DNA from: Pedobacter quisquiliarum
GTDB taxonomy: Bacteria; Bacteroidota; Bacteroidia; Sphingobacteriales; Sphingobacteriaceae
NCBI RefSeq assembly: GCF_014642175.1
Contig: NZ_BMIL01000011.1
Span: 1-64,000, forward strand
Length of the DNA stretch: 64,000 nt
Reading direction: 5' to 3'
Both the position numbers and the translations under genes were made by a program. The notes under the pieces are model-generated. The model was not told where the DNA came from, did no database searches, and was given only the letters and a program-made list of their open reading frames with translations. Shown piece by piece: positions 26,346 to 34,925 of this stretch (position 1 is the first letter of the stretch; each line of letters starts with the position of its first letter).

Positions 26346-29300
26346 TTACATTCCAGCGCCATGGCAATTCTTGAACTTCTTGCCGCTACCACAAGGGCAT
26401 GGCTCATTTCTTCCCGTTACTACTTCCTTGCGGATGGGTGTTTGCGGAACTGCCTCACGCGTATCGTCCATAACAATGGCATCGCTGGTCGCAGATTGAA
26501 ACTCCGGTTTAGAAGTTTTCACATTCGCCGGAACAGCTTTAGGTGCTTCTGGAGCCTCCTGAATCTGCTCTGGTTCCTGCTGAACCGGAATTCCACCTTT
26601 GTATAAGAAACTAACTACCTCTTTATTTACCGCATTAAGCATGTTTTTAAATAGGTTGAAAGCCTCCATTTTATAGATGATCAATGGATCTTTTTGCTCA
26701 TAAACAGCATTCTGTACAGACTGCTTAAGCTCATCCATCTCACGTAAGTGCTCTTTCCATGACTCATCGATCAAGCCCAATACAATGGTCTTCTCGAATG
26801 ATTTGGTGATCTCTCTACCGTTGTTATCGATCGCAACCTTTAGGCCTACTGGCACCTGGATGCTTCTGATACCATCAGTGAAAGGAATTACGATCTGCTC
26901 AATATAAGTACCGCGCTCGTCATACACCTGTTTCAATACTGGTAGCGCCTGCTGAATGATCGCATCAGACTTTCTTTCATAGAATGAAGAAGCTTCTGTA
27001 AATAAGCGATCTGTTAGCGCATTGATGTTCTGACTGGAGAATTCAGCTGAAGTGATTTCGGTGTCCATAGAGAAGTTACGAATCACTTCCAGCTTAAAGC
27101 CGTCGTAATTTGCAGACTCCTTATATTCTGTAACGATATCTTCCGCTACGTCAAACACCATGTTGCTCATGTCAACGTCTAAACGCTCACCGAACAATGC
27201 ATTTCTACGTTTCGCATAGATAACGGTACGCTGTGAGTTCATCACATCATCGTACTCCAGTAAACGCTTACGGATACCAAAGTTGTTCTCTTCAACTTTC
27301 TTCTGTGCACGCTCAATAGATTTGGTGATCATGGAATGCTGAATGACTTCACCTTCCTCGATACCCATTTTCACCATAATGTTCGAAATACGTTCTGAAC
27401 CGAATAATCGCATTAGGTTATCTTCCAGAGACACAAAGAATTGTGACGAACCTGGATCACCCTGACGACCGGCACGACCACGTAGCTGTCTGTCTACACG
27501 ACGAGACTCATGTCTTTCTGTACCTACAATCGCTAAACCACCGGCTTCCTTCACGCCTGCGCCTAACTTGATATCCGTACCACGACCAGCCATGTTGGTG
27601 GCGATGGTTACTGTACCTGCCTGACCTGCTTCGGCAACGATGTCTGCCTCGCGCTGGTGCATCTTCGCATTCAGTACATTATGTTTAATACCGCGCAACT
27701 TAAGCATGCGGCTTAATAATTCTGAAATCTCTACAGAAGTGGTACCCACAAGAACCGGACGACCGGCCTCCGTAAGCTTACCAATCTCTTCTGCTACTGC
27801 ATTGTATTTTTCTCTAACTGTACGGTAAACATAATCCTGGTGATCCGTTCTTGAAATCGCACGGTTGGTTGGAATTTCAACCACGTCCAATTTGTAGATC
27901 GACCAGAACTCACCCGCTTCCGTAGTCGCGGTACCGGTCATACCACATAATTTGTGGTACATTCTGAAGAAGTTCTGCAGGGTAACCGTTGCATAGGTTT
28001 GTGAAGCATCTTCAACTTTAACGTTCTCTTTTGCTTCAATCGCCTGGTGCAATCCATCAGAGTAGCGGCGACCGTCCATAATACGACCAGTCTGCTCATC
28101 TACAATCTTAATCTTGCCTTCGTCGATGATGTACTCAACGTCTGCCTCAAACAAGGTATAAGCTTTTAACAATTGGTTTACAGAGTGAATTCTTTCTGCT
28201 TTGATCGAGTAATCACGCATCAATTCATCTTTCGCCTGCACCTTTTCTTCGTTGCTCATTGCAGATTTTTCAATCTCCGCAATCTCGGTACCCACATCAG
28301 GTAATACGAAGAAGCTCGCATCCTCACCAGATTTGGTGATCAGCTCAATACCCTTTTCCGTTAATTCTACCTGGTTGTTTTTCTCGTCGATGTAGAAGTA
28401 CAACTCCTCATCTACCTTCGGCATGTTCTTAGACTGATCTGCCAGATAGTGATTTTCTGTTTTCAGTAAAGTCTGCTTTACACTTCCTTCACTTAAAAAC
28501 TTGATCAATGCTTTATTTTTAGGCAAACCACGGTGTGCTCTAAGTAAGGCTAATCCACCCTCATCAGCACCGGTCTTACCATCATTAATCAATTTCTTAG
28601 CTTCGTTTAATGCTCTGGAAACATAATCTTTCTGTGCAGAAACCAAACGCTCAATGCGTGGTTTCAACTCATAAAACTCATGCTGATCACCGAAAGGAAC
28701 CGGACCAGAGATGATCAATGGCGTACGTGCATCATCAATCAATACCGAATCGACCTCATCGACCATCGCGAAGTGCAGCTTGCGTTGCACCAACTGACCT
28801 GGTGTTTGAGACATATTGTCGCGCAGGTAATCGAAACCAAACTCATTGTTCGTTCCGTAAGTAATATCTGCAGTATAAGCGTTTCTACGTGCTTCAGAGT
28901 TTGGTTCGTGTTTATCAATACAATCTACACGTAGACCATGGAATTCGAACAAAGGACCGTTCCACTCCGAGTCACGTCGTGCAAGGTAGTCGTTGACTGT
29001 AACGATGTGTACGCCCTGACCAGCTAAGGCGTTCAGGTATGCAGGCAATGTACTTACAAGGGTTTTACCCTCACCTGTTGCCATCTCTGCAATCTTCCCG
29101 CTGTGTAGTACAATACCACCAATCAGCTGCACATCATAGTGCACCATGTTCCAAACTACGTCATTCCCGGCAGCATCCCAATGGTTTGCCCAGATTGCCT
29201 TGTCGCCCTGAATGGTTACGTTTGCTTTACGCGCTGCATAGTTGCGGTCGTATTCTGTCGCCGTAACTTCCAGGAACTGGTTCTCCGAAAAACGTCTTGA

Positions 29301-29651
29301 AGTTTCCTTAACCACGGCAAATGCCTGCGGAAGGATATCCAACAGCACTGTTTCCAGTTCTTTATCTCTGTCTTTTGCTAAAGCATCCACCTGATCATAG
29401 ATCGCGGTTTTACCAGCAAGATCCAGCTCAGCACCTTCTGCGCTTGCTTTCAGATCGCCGATTTTACCATCTATATCTGCAAGTGCTTTTGCGATAACAT
29501 CCTTAAAGTAAACGGTTTTTGAACGAAGTTCGTCGTTGGAAATAGACGAGAGTTTAGCGTATTCTTCGTTTATTTTGATTACAAGGGGTTGGATCGCCTT
29601 AATGTCTCTTTCTGACTTGCTTCCAAATACCTTGGTTAAAAATCCTAACAT
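26346..29651 (-). CDS. secA: Preprotein translocase ATPase SecA
   Basis: SecA is the motor that drives unfolded precursors through SecYEG. This 1101-residue form is longer than E. coli SecA because of insertions typical of Bacteroidota. Visible are Walker A ([15 protein letters not shown]), the DEAD-like box region ([19 protein letters not shown]), the [11 protein letters not shown] helicase motif, and [12 protein letters not shown] plus [16 protein letters not shown] of the second nucleotide-binding domain. The C-terminal zinc-binding tail is present ([14 protein letters not shown]), used to bind SecB and lipids. It follows a 35-codon membrane ORF by 34 bp and is terminated before the SPOR gene. 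Confidence 0.98.
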   Translation of the reverse strand: MLGFLTKVFGSKSERDIKAIQPLVIKINEEYAKLSSISNDELRSKTVYFKDVIAKALADIDGKIGDLKASAEGAELDLAGKTAIYDQVDALAKDRDKELETVLLDILPQAFAVVKETSRRFSENQFLEVTATEYDRNYAARKANVTIQGDKAIWANHWDAAGNDVVWNMVHYDVQLIGGIVLHSGKIAEMATGEGKTLVSTLPAYLNALAGQGVHIVTVNDYLARRDSEWNGPLFEFHGLRVDCIDKHEPNSEARRNAYTADITYGTNNEFGFDYLRDNMSQTPGQLVQRKLHFAMVDEVDSVLIDDARTPLIISGPVPFGDQHEFYELKPRIERLVSAQKDYVSRALNEAKKLINDGKTGADEGGLALLRAHRGLPKNKALIKFLSEGSVKQTLLKTENHYLADQSKNMPKVDEELYFYIDEKNNQVELTEKGIELITKSGEDASFFVLPDVGTEIAEIEKSAMSNEEKVQAKDELMRDYSIKAERIHSVNQLLKAYTLFEADVEYIIDEGKIKIVDEQTGRIMDGRRYSDGLHQAIEAKENVKVEDASQTYATVTLQNFFRMYHKLCGMTGTATTEAGEFWSIYKLDVVEIPTNRAISRTDHQDYVYRTVREKYNAVAEEIGKLTEAGRPVLVGTTSVEISELLSRMLKLRGIKHNVLNAKMHQREADIVAEAGQAGTVTIATNMAGRGTDIKLGAGVKEAGGLAIVGTERHESRRVDRQLRGRAGRQGDPGSSQFFVSLEDNLMRLFGSERISNIMVKMGIEEGEVIQHSMITKSIERAQKKVEENNFGIRKRLLEYDDVMNSQRTVIYAKRRNALFGERLDVDMSNMVFDVAEDIVTEYKESANYDGFKLEVIRNFSMDTEITSAEFSSQNINALTDRLFTEASSFYERKSDAIIQQALPVLKQVYDERGTYIEQIVIPFTDGIRSIQVPVGLKVAIDNNGREITKSFEKTIVLGLIDESWKEHLREMDELKQSVQNAVYEQKDPLIIYKMEAFNLFKNMLNAVNKEVVSFLYKGGIPVQQEPEQIQEAPEAPKAVPANVKTSKPEFQSATSDAIVMDDTREAVPQTPIRKEVVTGRNEPCPCGSGKKFKNCHGAGM

Positions 29652-29685
29652 GTCTTATGCCTAATATTTTATAAAATTGAGAAAT

Positions 29686-29793
29686 TTACAACAACCAGGC
29701 CATTGCCCCAACACAGGTCATTATGGCAGTTGTCGCCGCTAAAAATACGAAATATCCTGTACTTTGCTCAGGCGCCTTTTGTATTATTTGCAT
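29686..29793 (-). CDS. Putative 35-residue single-pass membrane peptide upstream of secA
   Basis: A short frame (ATG 29793, stop at 29688-29686) encodes MQIIQKAPEQ, then STGYFVFLAATTAIMTCVG and AMAWLL. The first 12 residues are polar and the rest is one continuous hydrophobic segment of about 23 residues, which predicts a tail-anchored or single-pass inner-membrane peptide. It lies 34 bp upstream of secA on the same strand and fills most of the purD-secA gap. No homologue is recalled, so it could be a chance frame. Its strong membrane-like composition and placement favour a real gene, perhaps a small Sec-related or membrane-stress peptide. Confidence 0.5.
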   Translation of the reverse strand: MQIIQKAPEQSTGYFVFLAATTAIMTCVGAMAWLL

Positions 29794-29831
29794 TAATTAA
29801 ACCATAAACTGGATAAAGTTCCTCAAACCGG

Positions 29832-29839
29832 TATCTTTG
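29832..29839 (+). promoter_or_regulatory. -7 box TATCTTTG of purD
   Basis: This perfect TAnnTTTG box ends 5 bases before the purD ATG, which would make the transcript leaderless or nearly so. No clear -33 TTTG is present. Confidence 0.4.
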
Positions 29840-29844
29840 TCCAT

Positions 29845-31131
29845 ATGAATATCTTAATATTAGGTTCTGGCGGCCGAGAAAGTGCTTTCGCCTGGAAGAT
29901 GAGCCAATCTGAAGCTTGTACATCGCTGTTTATTGCACCCGGAAATGCGGGCACATCCGCATACGGTAAAAACGTGCCACTTAATCCAAATGACTTCGCT
30001 GCCGTAAAGGCATTAGTGCTTAAGGAAAACATCCAGATGGTGGTTGTTGGACCCGAAGAACCTTTGGTAAGCGGTATTCATGATTACTTCTTAAGCGATG
30101 CCAGCCTGGCAAACATCCCGGTGATCGGCCCGAAAAAAGAAGGCGCCATCCTGGAAGGTAGTAAAGATTTCTCCAAGCAGTTTATGGTACGCCACGGCAT
30201 TCCAACTGCAGGTTCCAGAACGTTCACCGCAGCTACGCTGGAGGAAGGCCTTACCTACCTGGAACACCACGCAACGCCGATCGTACTTAAAGCCGATGGC
30301 CTCGCTGCTGGAAAAGGGGTGCTTATCCTGGACAACAACGCTGAAGCGCAGGAAGAGCTGAAACTTATGCTAAGCGGTAAGTTCGGCGATGCCGGTTCAA
30401 CGGTTGTCGTAGAAGAGTTCCTTTCTGGCATTGAACTCTCGGTGTTCGTGTTAACCGATGGTGATCATTACGTGATCCTGCCGGAAGCTAAAGATTACAA
30501 GCGCATCGGCGCAGGCGATTCTGGCCTAAATACAGGCGGTATGGGTTCCGTATCACCGGTTCCTTTCGCAACACCAGAATTCCTGAAAGAAGTAGAACAA
30601 GACATCATTAAACCAACCATAGAAGGCCTGAAGAAAGATGGTATAGACTATACCGGCTTTATCTTTTTTGGCCTGATTAAAGTTGACGAGAAGCCATACG
30701 TTATTGAATACAACTGCCGTATGGGCGATCCGGAGACGGAAAGCGTCATTCCGCGTATTGATTCTGACCTTGTCGAGCTGTTTAAAGCAACCGCTGAAAA
30801 GCGCCTTAATGAAGTTGAATTGAAGATCAGCGATAAAAGTGCGGCAACGATCATGATTGTTGCCGGCGGATACCCTGGCCATTACGAAAAAGGAAAAGCG
30901 ATCTCTGGCATTGAAAACATCCGTAAATCCATTGCTTTCCATGCAGGTACCATCGCCGATGGCGCACAGGTGAAAAGTAACGGCGGCCGCGTGATCGCAA
31001 TTACCAGCCTGCAGGACACGTTTTTTGATGCACTACAATCCGCAACAGCAGATGCTGCAAGGATTTACTTCGACGGCAAGTACTTCAGGGAAGACATCGG
31101 CTTTGACCTTGCTTACGACCCAAAAGCATAG
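29845..31131 (+). CDS. purD: Phosphoribosylamine-glycine ligase (GARS)
   Basis: PurD catalyses the second step of de novo purine synthesis, joining phosphoribosylamine and glycine with ATP. It has 428 residues, the standard monofunctional length. The N-terminal domain begins MNILILGSGGRESAFAW. GPEEPLVSGI, the ATP-grasp segments KADGLAAGKGVLI and NTGGMGSVSPVPF, and the metal-binding YNCRMGDPETES follow. It has its own -7 box immediately upstream and a strong terminator downstream, so it is monocistronic. It diverges from the 35-residue ORF and secA. Confidence 0.97.
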   Translation: MNILILGSGGRESAFAWKMSQSEACTSLFIAPGNAGTSAYGKNVPLNPNDFAAVKALVLKENIQMVVVGPEEPLVSGIHDYFLSDASLANIPVIGPKKEGAILEGSKDFSKQFMVRHGIPTAGSRTFTAATLEEGLTYLEHHATPIVLKADGLAAGKGVLILDNNAEAQEELKLMLSGKFGDAGSTVVVEEFLSGIELSVFVLTDGDHYVILPEAKDYKRIGAGDSGLNTGGMGSVSPVPFATPEFLKEVEQDIIKPTIEGLKKDGIDYTGFIFFGLIKVDEKPYVIEYNCRMGDPETESVIPRIDSDLVELFKATAEKRLNEVELKISDKSAATIMIVAGGYPGHYEKGKAISGIENIRKSIAFHAGTIADGAQVKSNGGRVIAITSLQDTFFDALQSATADAARIYFDGKYFREDIGFDLAYDPKA

Positions 31132-31196
31132 ATCACTGCATTGCTGCAATCCACATAAACCAGCTTAGTTCTGCTATTTGATAATGCAGACCAACA

Positions 31197-31222
31197 AAAA
31201 GGCCCGGAACTCCGGGCCTTTT
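31197..31222. terminator. Bidirectional terminator between purD and the HAD phosphatase
   Basis: AAAAGGCCCGG (31197-31207) pairs with CCGGGCCTTTT (31212-31222) around a 4-base loop. A and T runs on both sides let it serve both convergent units. Confidence 0.85.
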
Positions 31223-31256
31223 CTATATCTACTAAGTTAGCTAATTCAAGAATAAC

Positions 31257-31922
31257 CTACACCAGGCCTTGCGCCTCAAGATCCTGAATCGCATCATCTA
31301 AACGCAGGAAAATCTTATCTGCAATACTTAAAAGCGGATGCTGTGTTTCATCGTGCTGAATCACGTAGCAAGTCACGCCTGCACCTTTCGCTGCTCTCAA
31401 GCCATTCAGGGTATCTTCAAAGGCTACACAGGCAGCTTTGTCCACACCCAGCTGCTCAACAGCCTTCAGGTAACTTTCCGGATCAGGTTTACTCAGTTCC
31501 ACATCAGAACGGGTCACCATCGTATCGAAGTAGTGCCCCAAGCCATTGCGTTCGAAAATGATCTTCACATTATCCCGCGGACTAGCAGTTACCAGCGCGA
31601 TCTTTAATCCCTTGTTCTTAAAATATTCCAGCGTCTCTGCCGCATGTGGCATCAAACGGATGTCCTTCGTAGAGAAGCCTTCTCTGCTCAACCTTTCCCG
31701 CCAGTCCATCAATTCCTGTATGGGAATATCCAGGCGGAAGGTCTCTTTAATCGTTCTACAGTTTTCCGGAAGCGGATGTCCCGCATACGTGATCGCCCAT
31801 TCCTCATAAGGAACATGGATATCAAAAGTGCTGAGGATATCCATCCAGCAGCCATAGTGAAAATATTCAGAATCGATTAAGGTACCATCAAGATCAAACA
31901 ATACAGCTTCTAATTTATGCAT
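31257..31922 (-). CDS. HAD-superfamily hydrolase, beta-phosphoglucomutase/phosphatase-like
   Basis: This 221-residue cytoplasmic protein has the HAD motif I FDLDGTLIDSE (nucleophile Asp and the second Asp near residues 9-11). Motif II is VTASPRD, and the motif III/IV region is SKPDPESYLKAVEQL plus AFEDTLNGLRAAKGAG. The helical cap and the latter motif place it with beta-phosphoglucomutase and sugar-phosphate phosphatases. Whether it isomerises or dephosphorylates is not decided by sequence. It follows the GH43 gene by 5 bp on the same strand, so it may act on the sugar that enzyme releases. Confidence 0.88.
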   Translation of the reverse strand: MHKLEAVLFDLDGTLIDSEYFHYGCWMDILSTFDIHVPYEEWAITYAGHPLPENCRTIKETFRLDIPIQELMDWRERLSREGFSTKDIRLMPHAAETLEYFKNKGLKIALVTASPRDNVKIIFERNGLGHYFDTMVTRSDVELSKPDPESYLKAVEQLGVDKAACVAFEDTLNGLRAAKGAGVTCYVIQHDETQHPLLSIADKIFLRLDDAIQDLEAQGLV

Positions 31923-31927
31923 CAGGT

Positions 31928-33004
31928 CTATTTTAACTTTCTCTTTTCAACCCCCTCATTAGTGATTTTCACCGGAAGGATCATGCCGTTCTCGTCAAAA
32001 TACATGCGGTCTACGGCAGTTTCACGATGATAGCCAACTTTCGTGTTCAGCGGTCTGCGGTGATAAAAGATATACCAGTCGTCTGTGCCCGGCGCGTTGA
32101 TTACGGAGTGGTGACCAGCACCTCTTGCAATCTCCGGATCCTGCTGTAAGATCTTGCCAACGCGTTTAAATGGCCCCATTGGTGAATCCGCGACAGCGTA
32201 AGCTACACTGTAATCCGGACCCATCCAGCCGCCTTCAGACCACATCAGGTAGTATTTACCTTTACGCTCAATCATAAACACACCTTCCACAAAGTTCTCC
32301 GGTGTTATGGATTTGAACACCGTGCCATCTTCAAAGGGGATAAAACCCGTAAAGTCGTTATTTAGTTTTGCAATATTGCAGTGTTTCCAACCGCCATAAA
32401 GCAGGTAATATTGTCCGTCAACATCTTTAAACACGAATTGATCAATAGGCTGCGCACCATTATGGAACTTATCAATCAGCGGTTTACCGATATGATCTAC
32501 GAATGGTCCTTCAGGTTTATCTGATACGGCAACGCCGATACCACCCAGCTGCTCATCATTCTGAATGTCATTTGCACCAAAGAACAGGTAGTACTTACCA
32601 TCCTTCTGGGTGATGGACGGCGCCCAGATGGAATAAGCAGCCCATTTTACGTCTTTTATGTCCAAAACATTCGGATGTTTTTTCCAGGTCACCAGATCTT
32701 TAGATGAAAAAGCATCCAGGAAAGTTTGTCTCAGGTATTGCGGATTGATGGTGTTTTTCTGGAGTGCCTGCTGCTCTGGGGTAAGCTGACGGGGTTTCTG
32801 GTTCTTTTTAGGTTCGCCATATTCTTCAGAAAAGGTTGGGTACACCCAGTAAGTGTTGTTGAAAATACGGGCCTCAGGATCTGCATACCAACCGGGAAAG
32901 ATGGGGTTGCCAGATTTTGTTGCCGATTTCTTCTGCTGTGCGTAACCAGACGTACTCAGGAGCGCCAGGATCGTAAAAGTAAATAGCGGTTTAAAGGTCT
33001 TCAT
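31928..33004 (-). CDS. Glycoside hydrolase family 43 enzyme, secreted
   Basis: This 358-residue protein has a signal peptide (STSGYAQ, about residue 23). The five-bladed propeller of GH43 is indicated by PIFPGWYADPEARIF, where the Asp is the usual catalytic base. WAAYSIWAPSITQKDGKYYLFFG, with the pKa-modulating Asp region, and VEGVFMIERKGKYYLMWSEG, with the acid Glu, complete the active site. GARGAGHHSVINAPGTDDWY-like text near residue 300 is also typical. GH43 enzymes act mostly on alpha-L-arabinofuranosides, beta-xylosides or galactans; the specificity is open. It is paired with the HAD phosphatase downstream. Confidence 0.92.
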   Translation of the reverse strand: MKTFKPLFTFTILALLSTSGYAQQKKSATKSGNPIFPGWYADPEARIFNNTYWVYPTFSEEYGEPKKNQKPRQLTPEQQALQKNTINPQYLRQTFLDAFSSKDLVTWKKHPNVLDIKDVKWAAYSIWAPSITQKDGKYYLFFGANDIQNDEQLGGIGVAVSDKPEGPFVDHIGKPLIDKFHNGAQPIDQFVFKDVDGQYYLLYGGWKHCNIAKLNNDFTGFIPFEDGTVFKSITPENFVEGVFMIERKGKYYLMWSEGGWMGPDYSVAYAVADSPMGPFKRVGKILQQDPEIARGAGHHSVINAPGTDDWYIFYHRRPLNTKVGYHRETAVDRMYFDENGMILPVKITNEGVEKRKLK

Positions 33005-33211
33005 TGAAAATTGGGTTTAAGGATAAATATCTTGACAGCGCGCATCTTATAACAAAAGTGTGTATTATTTACTTTTTTCAGGCGCCTTAATGCGCCCATT
33101 GAAGTAACTTCTTTATAGCAAAGAGACCGTTGCAGCGGAAATCCAGCGCAGACGAGCGGGCGACTTGAGGCCTACAGGCCGGCGGCAAGGCCTTAGTGAG
33201 GCCATGGCCCT

Positions 33212-33264
33212 GTTAACCCCCTGTTTGCCCCCTGTGATCCCCCTGTCGGCCCCTTGTTATCCCC
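33212..33264. repeat. 11-bp tandem repeat (GTnnnCCCCCT) over the 3' end of the cytochrome gene
   Basis: Units GTTAACCCCCT (33212-33222), GTTTGCCCCCT (33223-33233) and GTGATCCCCCT (33234-33244) are followed by two diverged 10-mers to 33264. The first unit contains the cytochrome stop codon, and the others encode its Gly/Arg/Gln-rich tail. Confidence 0.75.
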
Positions 33265-34337
33265 ATGCTTGCTGTGGTGCTTTTCCCAAATTCTACAATC
33301 GGCTTAAAGGGGCCGTATTTATGCTGCAATTCGGAAAAATGATCCGGGTAAGGCCCATACGGGGCATCAATGGGCTTCTTGGCAAGATCCGGATAATCCT
33401 TTTCCTGTGCGCGATGTGGCCGTGGCCTGCTGTTCACATAGGCTGCCACATCCCAGGCCTCCTCATCTTCCAGTACTGGATTATTGTGGTCAATGCCATA
33501 AGGCATGTTGTTTTTAACAAAGCCCGCGAAATTGCTCAGGCGATACATGCCAGCACCATCATTATAGCTGTTTGTGCCCCATAAAGGTGGATAAAGGTAC
33601 GTCAGCTGATCTTTGGCTTTCTGGCCAGCACCATCTGCACCATGACAGCTTTGGCAATGCTCTTTATACACCAGCAGGCCCTTTGCCGGATCCGCAGGGC
33701 GGTCCAGATGGGCCAGTTTAGCAGTAGCTGTACCACCCACCTTCTCCCCTTTTTGTACACGCTGACCAACCCATTTGAAATAGGCCACCATCGAACGGAC
33801 TTCCTTGCCCGTTTTATCAGGCATCTTGCCGTTTAAACTTCTTTGAAAGCAGTCGGATATACGATCTGTAACCTGATCCGTTTTCCCGGAGCGGGCGCCT
33901 TTCTTCGGGTAGTTTGCAAAGAAGATTGCGTAGTTGTTAGCGAAAGGTTTTGTGCCGGCATTCAGGTGGCAGTTCTGGCAATTCATACCGTTTGAAATTC
34001 TGGCGATTTTTCCCTGGGGGCCGAAATATTTTGCGGTGTTTGCAATGAGTTCACGGCCGTAACGAATGGAGTCGCCGAGGGCGCCGGGTGGTATTGACGA
34101 TTCCTGCGGTGCGGTCCAGGCCGCAGTCTTTTCAGGCAGTGCAGCAAATCCGGCACTTGAATTTGAATTGGGCAGTGTGGATATTGGTGGGCTAAAACCT
34201 TTGTGCGTCAAAGGGCGGCTCATGAAGTGCGTACTGATGTAAATCAAGCCAACGCACACAAACAGCAGCGATAGCAGGACCATAGATTTGGCAGTATAAA
34301 TAATTACGCGTTGTTTGTGCTGAGGGTACTGTTGCAT
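33213..34337 (-). CDS. Dihaem c-type cytochrome, thiosulfate dehydrogenase (TsdA)-like
   Basis: This protein of 374 residues from ATG 34337 has an N-terminal membrane anchor (residues about 14-40, AKSMVLLSLLFVCVGLIYI). It has two haem-binding sites, CQNCH (120-124) and CQSCH (228-232). Between them ISDCFQRSLNGK carries a Cys at about 163, in the position of the Cys haem ligand of TsdA, which oxidises thiosulfate to tetrathionate. The role is inferred; SoxA-like or other COG3258 cytochromes are alternatives. The longer frame begins with GTG 34370 and is less likely. The last 15 residues (GITRGRQGDHRGQTGG) are encoded by an 11-bp repeat array and look like a recent extension. Confidence 0.8.
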   Translation of the reverse strand: MQQYPQHKQRVIIYTAKSMVLLSLLFVCVGLIYISTHFMSRPLTHKGFSPPISTLPNSNSSAGFAALPEKTAAWTAPQESSIPPGALGDSIRYGRELIANTAKYFGPQGKIARISNGMNCQNCHLNAGTKPFANNYAIFFANYPKKGARSGKTDQVTDRISDCFQRSLNGKMPDKTGKEVRSMVAYFKWVGQRVQKGEKVGGTATAKLAHLDRPADPAKGLLVYKEHCQSCHGADGAGQKAKDQLTYLYPPLWGTNSYNDGAGMYRLSNFAGFVKNNMPYGIDHNNPVLEDEEAWDVAAYVNSRPRPHRAQEKDYPDLAKKPIDAPYGPYPDHFSELQHKYGPFKPIVEFGKSTTASMGITRGRQGDHRGQTGG

Positions 34338-34412
34338 CAAAAAGGATGGGATCTGGGGTTCACATCCCACCTCAAAACTTATACCCTACTAAACCGCTAG
34401 AGAAAATGGGTA

Positions 34413-34901
34413 TCAGGTCGTTACATTTTTCACATGTAATGCACGCAGCAGTTGTTTGAGGATTACAATCTGCCCAAGATGATAGTGGACATGCTCTACA
34501 CAACCCTGTAGACTCTTGTAGGCGCTCGGATAGCCTGGCAAGATTTCCTGTTCCAGTTGTCCGACGGTAAGTTTCTCTGTCGCAGCAGCTAATGCATTGC
34601 CCGACTGGAAACATTCTTTTTTCAGGGTATGCCAGGTAGCCGGATCATTCAACGCGGCATTATCATAGCCGTTAGACTCCGGTATTTCAACCTTCATGCC
34701 GGCAATGCGCTGCGCCATGACGCGGTTCCAGAACGTCAGGTGATGCACCAGTCCGGCGATGGTGTTGACAGAAGCTGGTGTAACCTCCGACGCCTCTTCA
34801 TAGCTAACGTCTTCCAGGGTGGTTTGCAAATTCACCTCTGTCCAGTTTTGCCCGGCATACACATCCCGCAGATGCCTAGCAATATGTTCCGCGATATTCA
34901 T
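34413..34901 (-). CDS. DinB-family protein
   Basis: This 162-residue soluble protein forms the four-helix DinB/YfiT-like fold. The metal-ligand histidines are visible in LVHHLTFWNRV (around residue 50) and HVHYHLGQIVILKQL (about 136-150). Many DinB-like proteins act as thiol-dependent S-transferases (bacillithiol or similar) or are of unknown function; nothing here decides between them. It lies between the cytochrome gene and the SulP transporter on the same strand, with gaps of 75 and 24 bp. Confidence 0.87.
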   Translation of the reverse strand: MNIAEHIARHLRDVYAGQNWTEVNLQTTLEDVSYEEASEVTPASVNTIAGLVHHLTFWNRVMAQRIAGMKVEIPESNGYDNAALNDPATWHTLKKECFQSGNALAAATEKLTVGQLEQEILPGYPSAYKSLQGCVEHVHYHLGQIVILKQLLRALHVKNVTT

Positions 34902-34925
34902 ACCTGAATATACACATGTTTAGTT

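Noticed and set aside
34338..34370. Upstream GTG start for the TsdA-like cytochrome
   Set aside because: It would add 11 residues before an otherwise normal membrane anchor; ATG 34337 is simpler.
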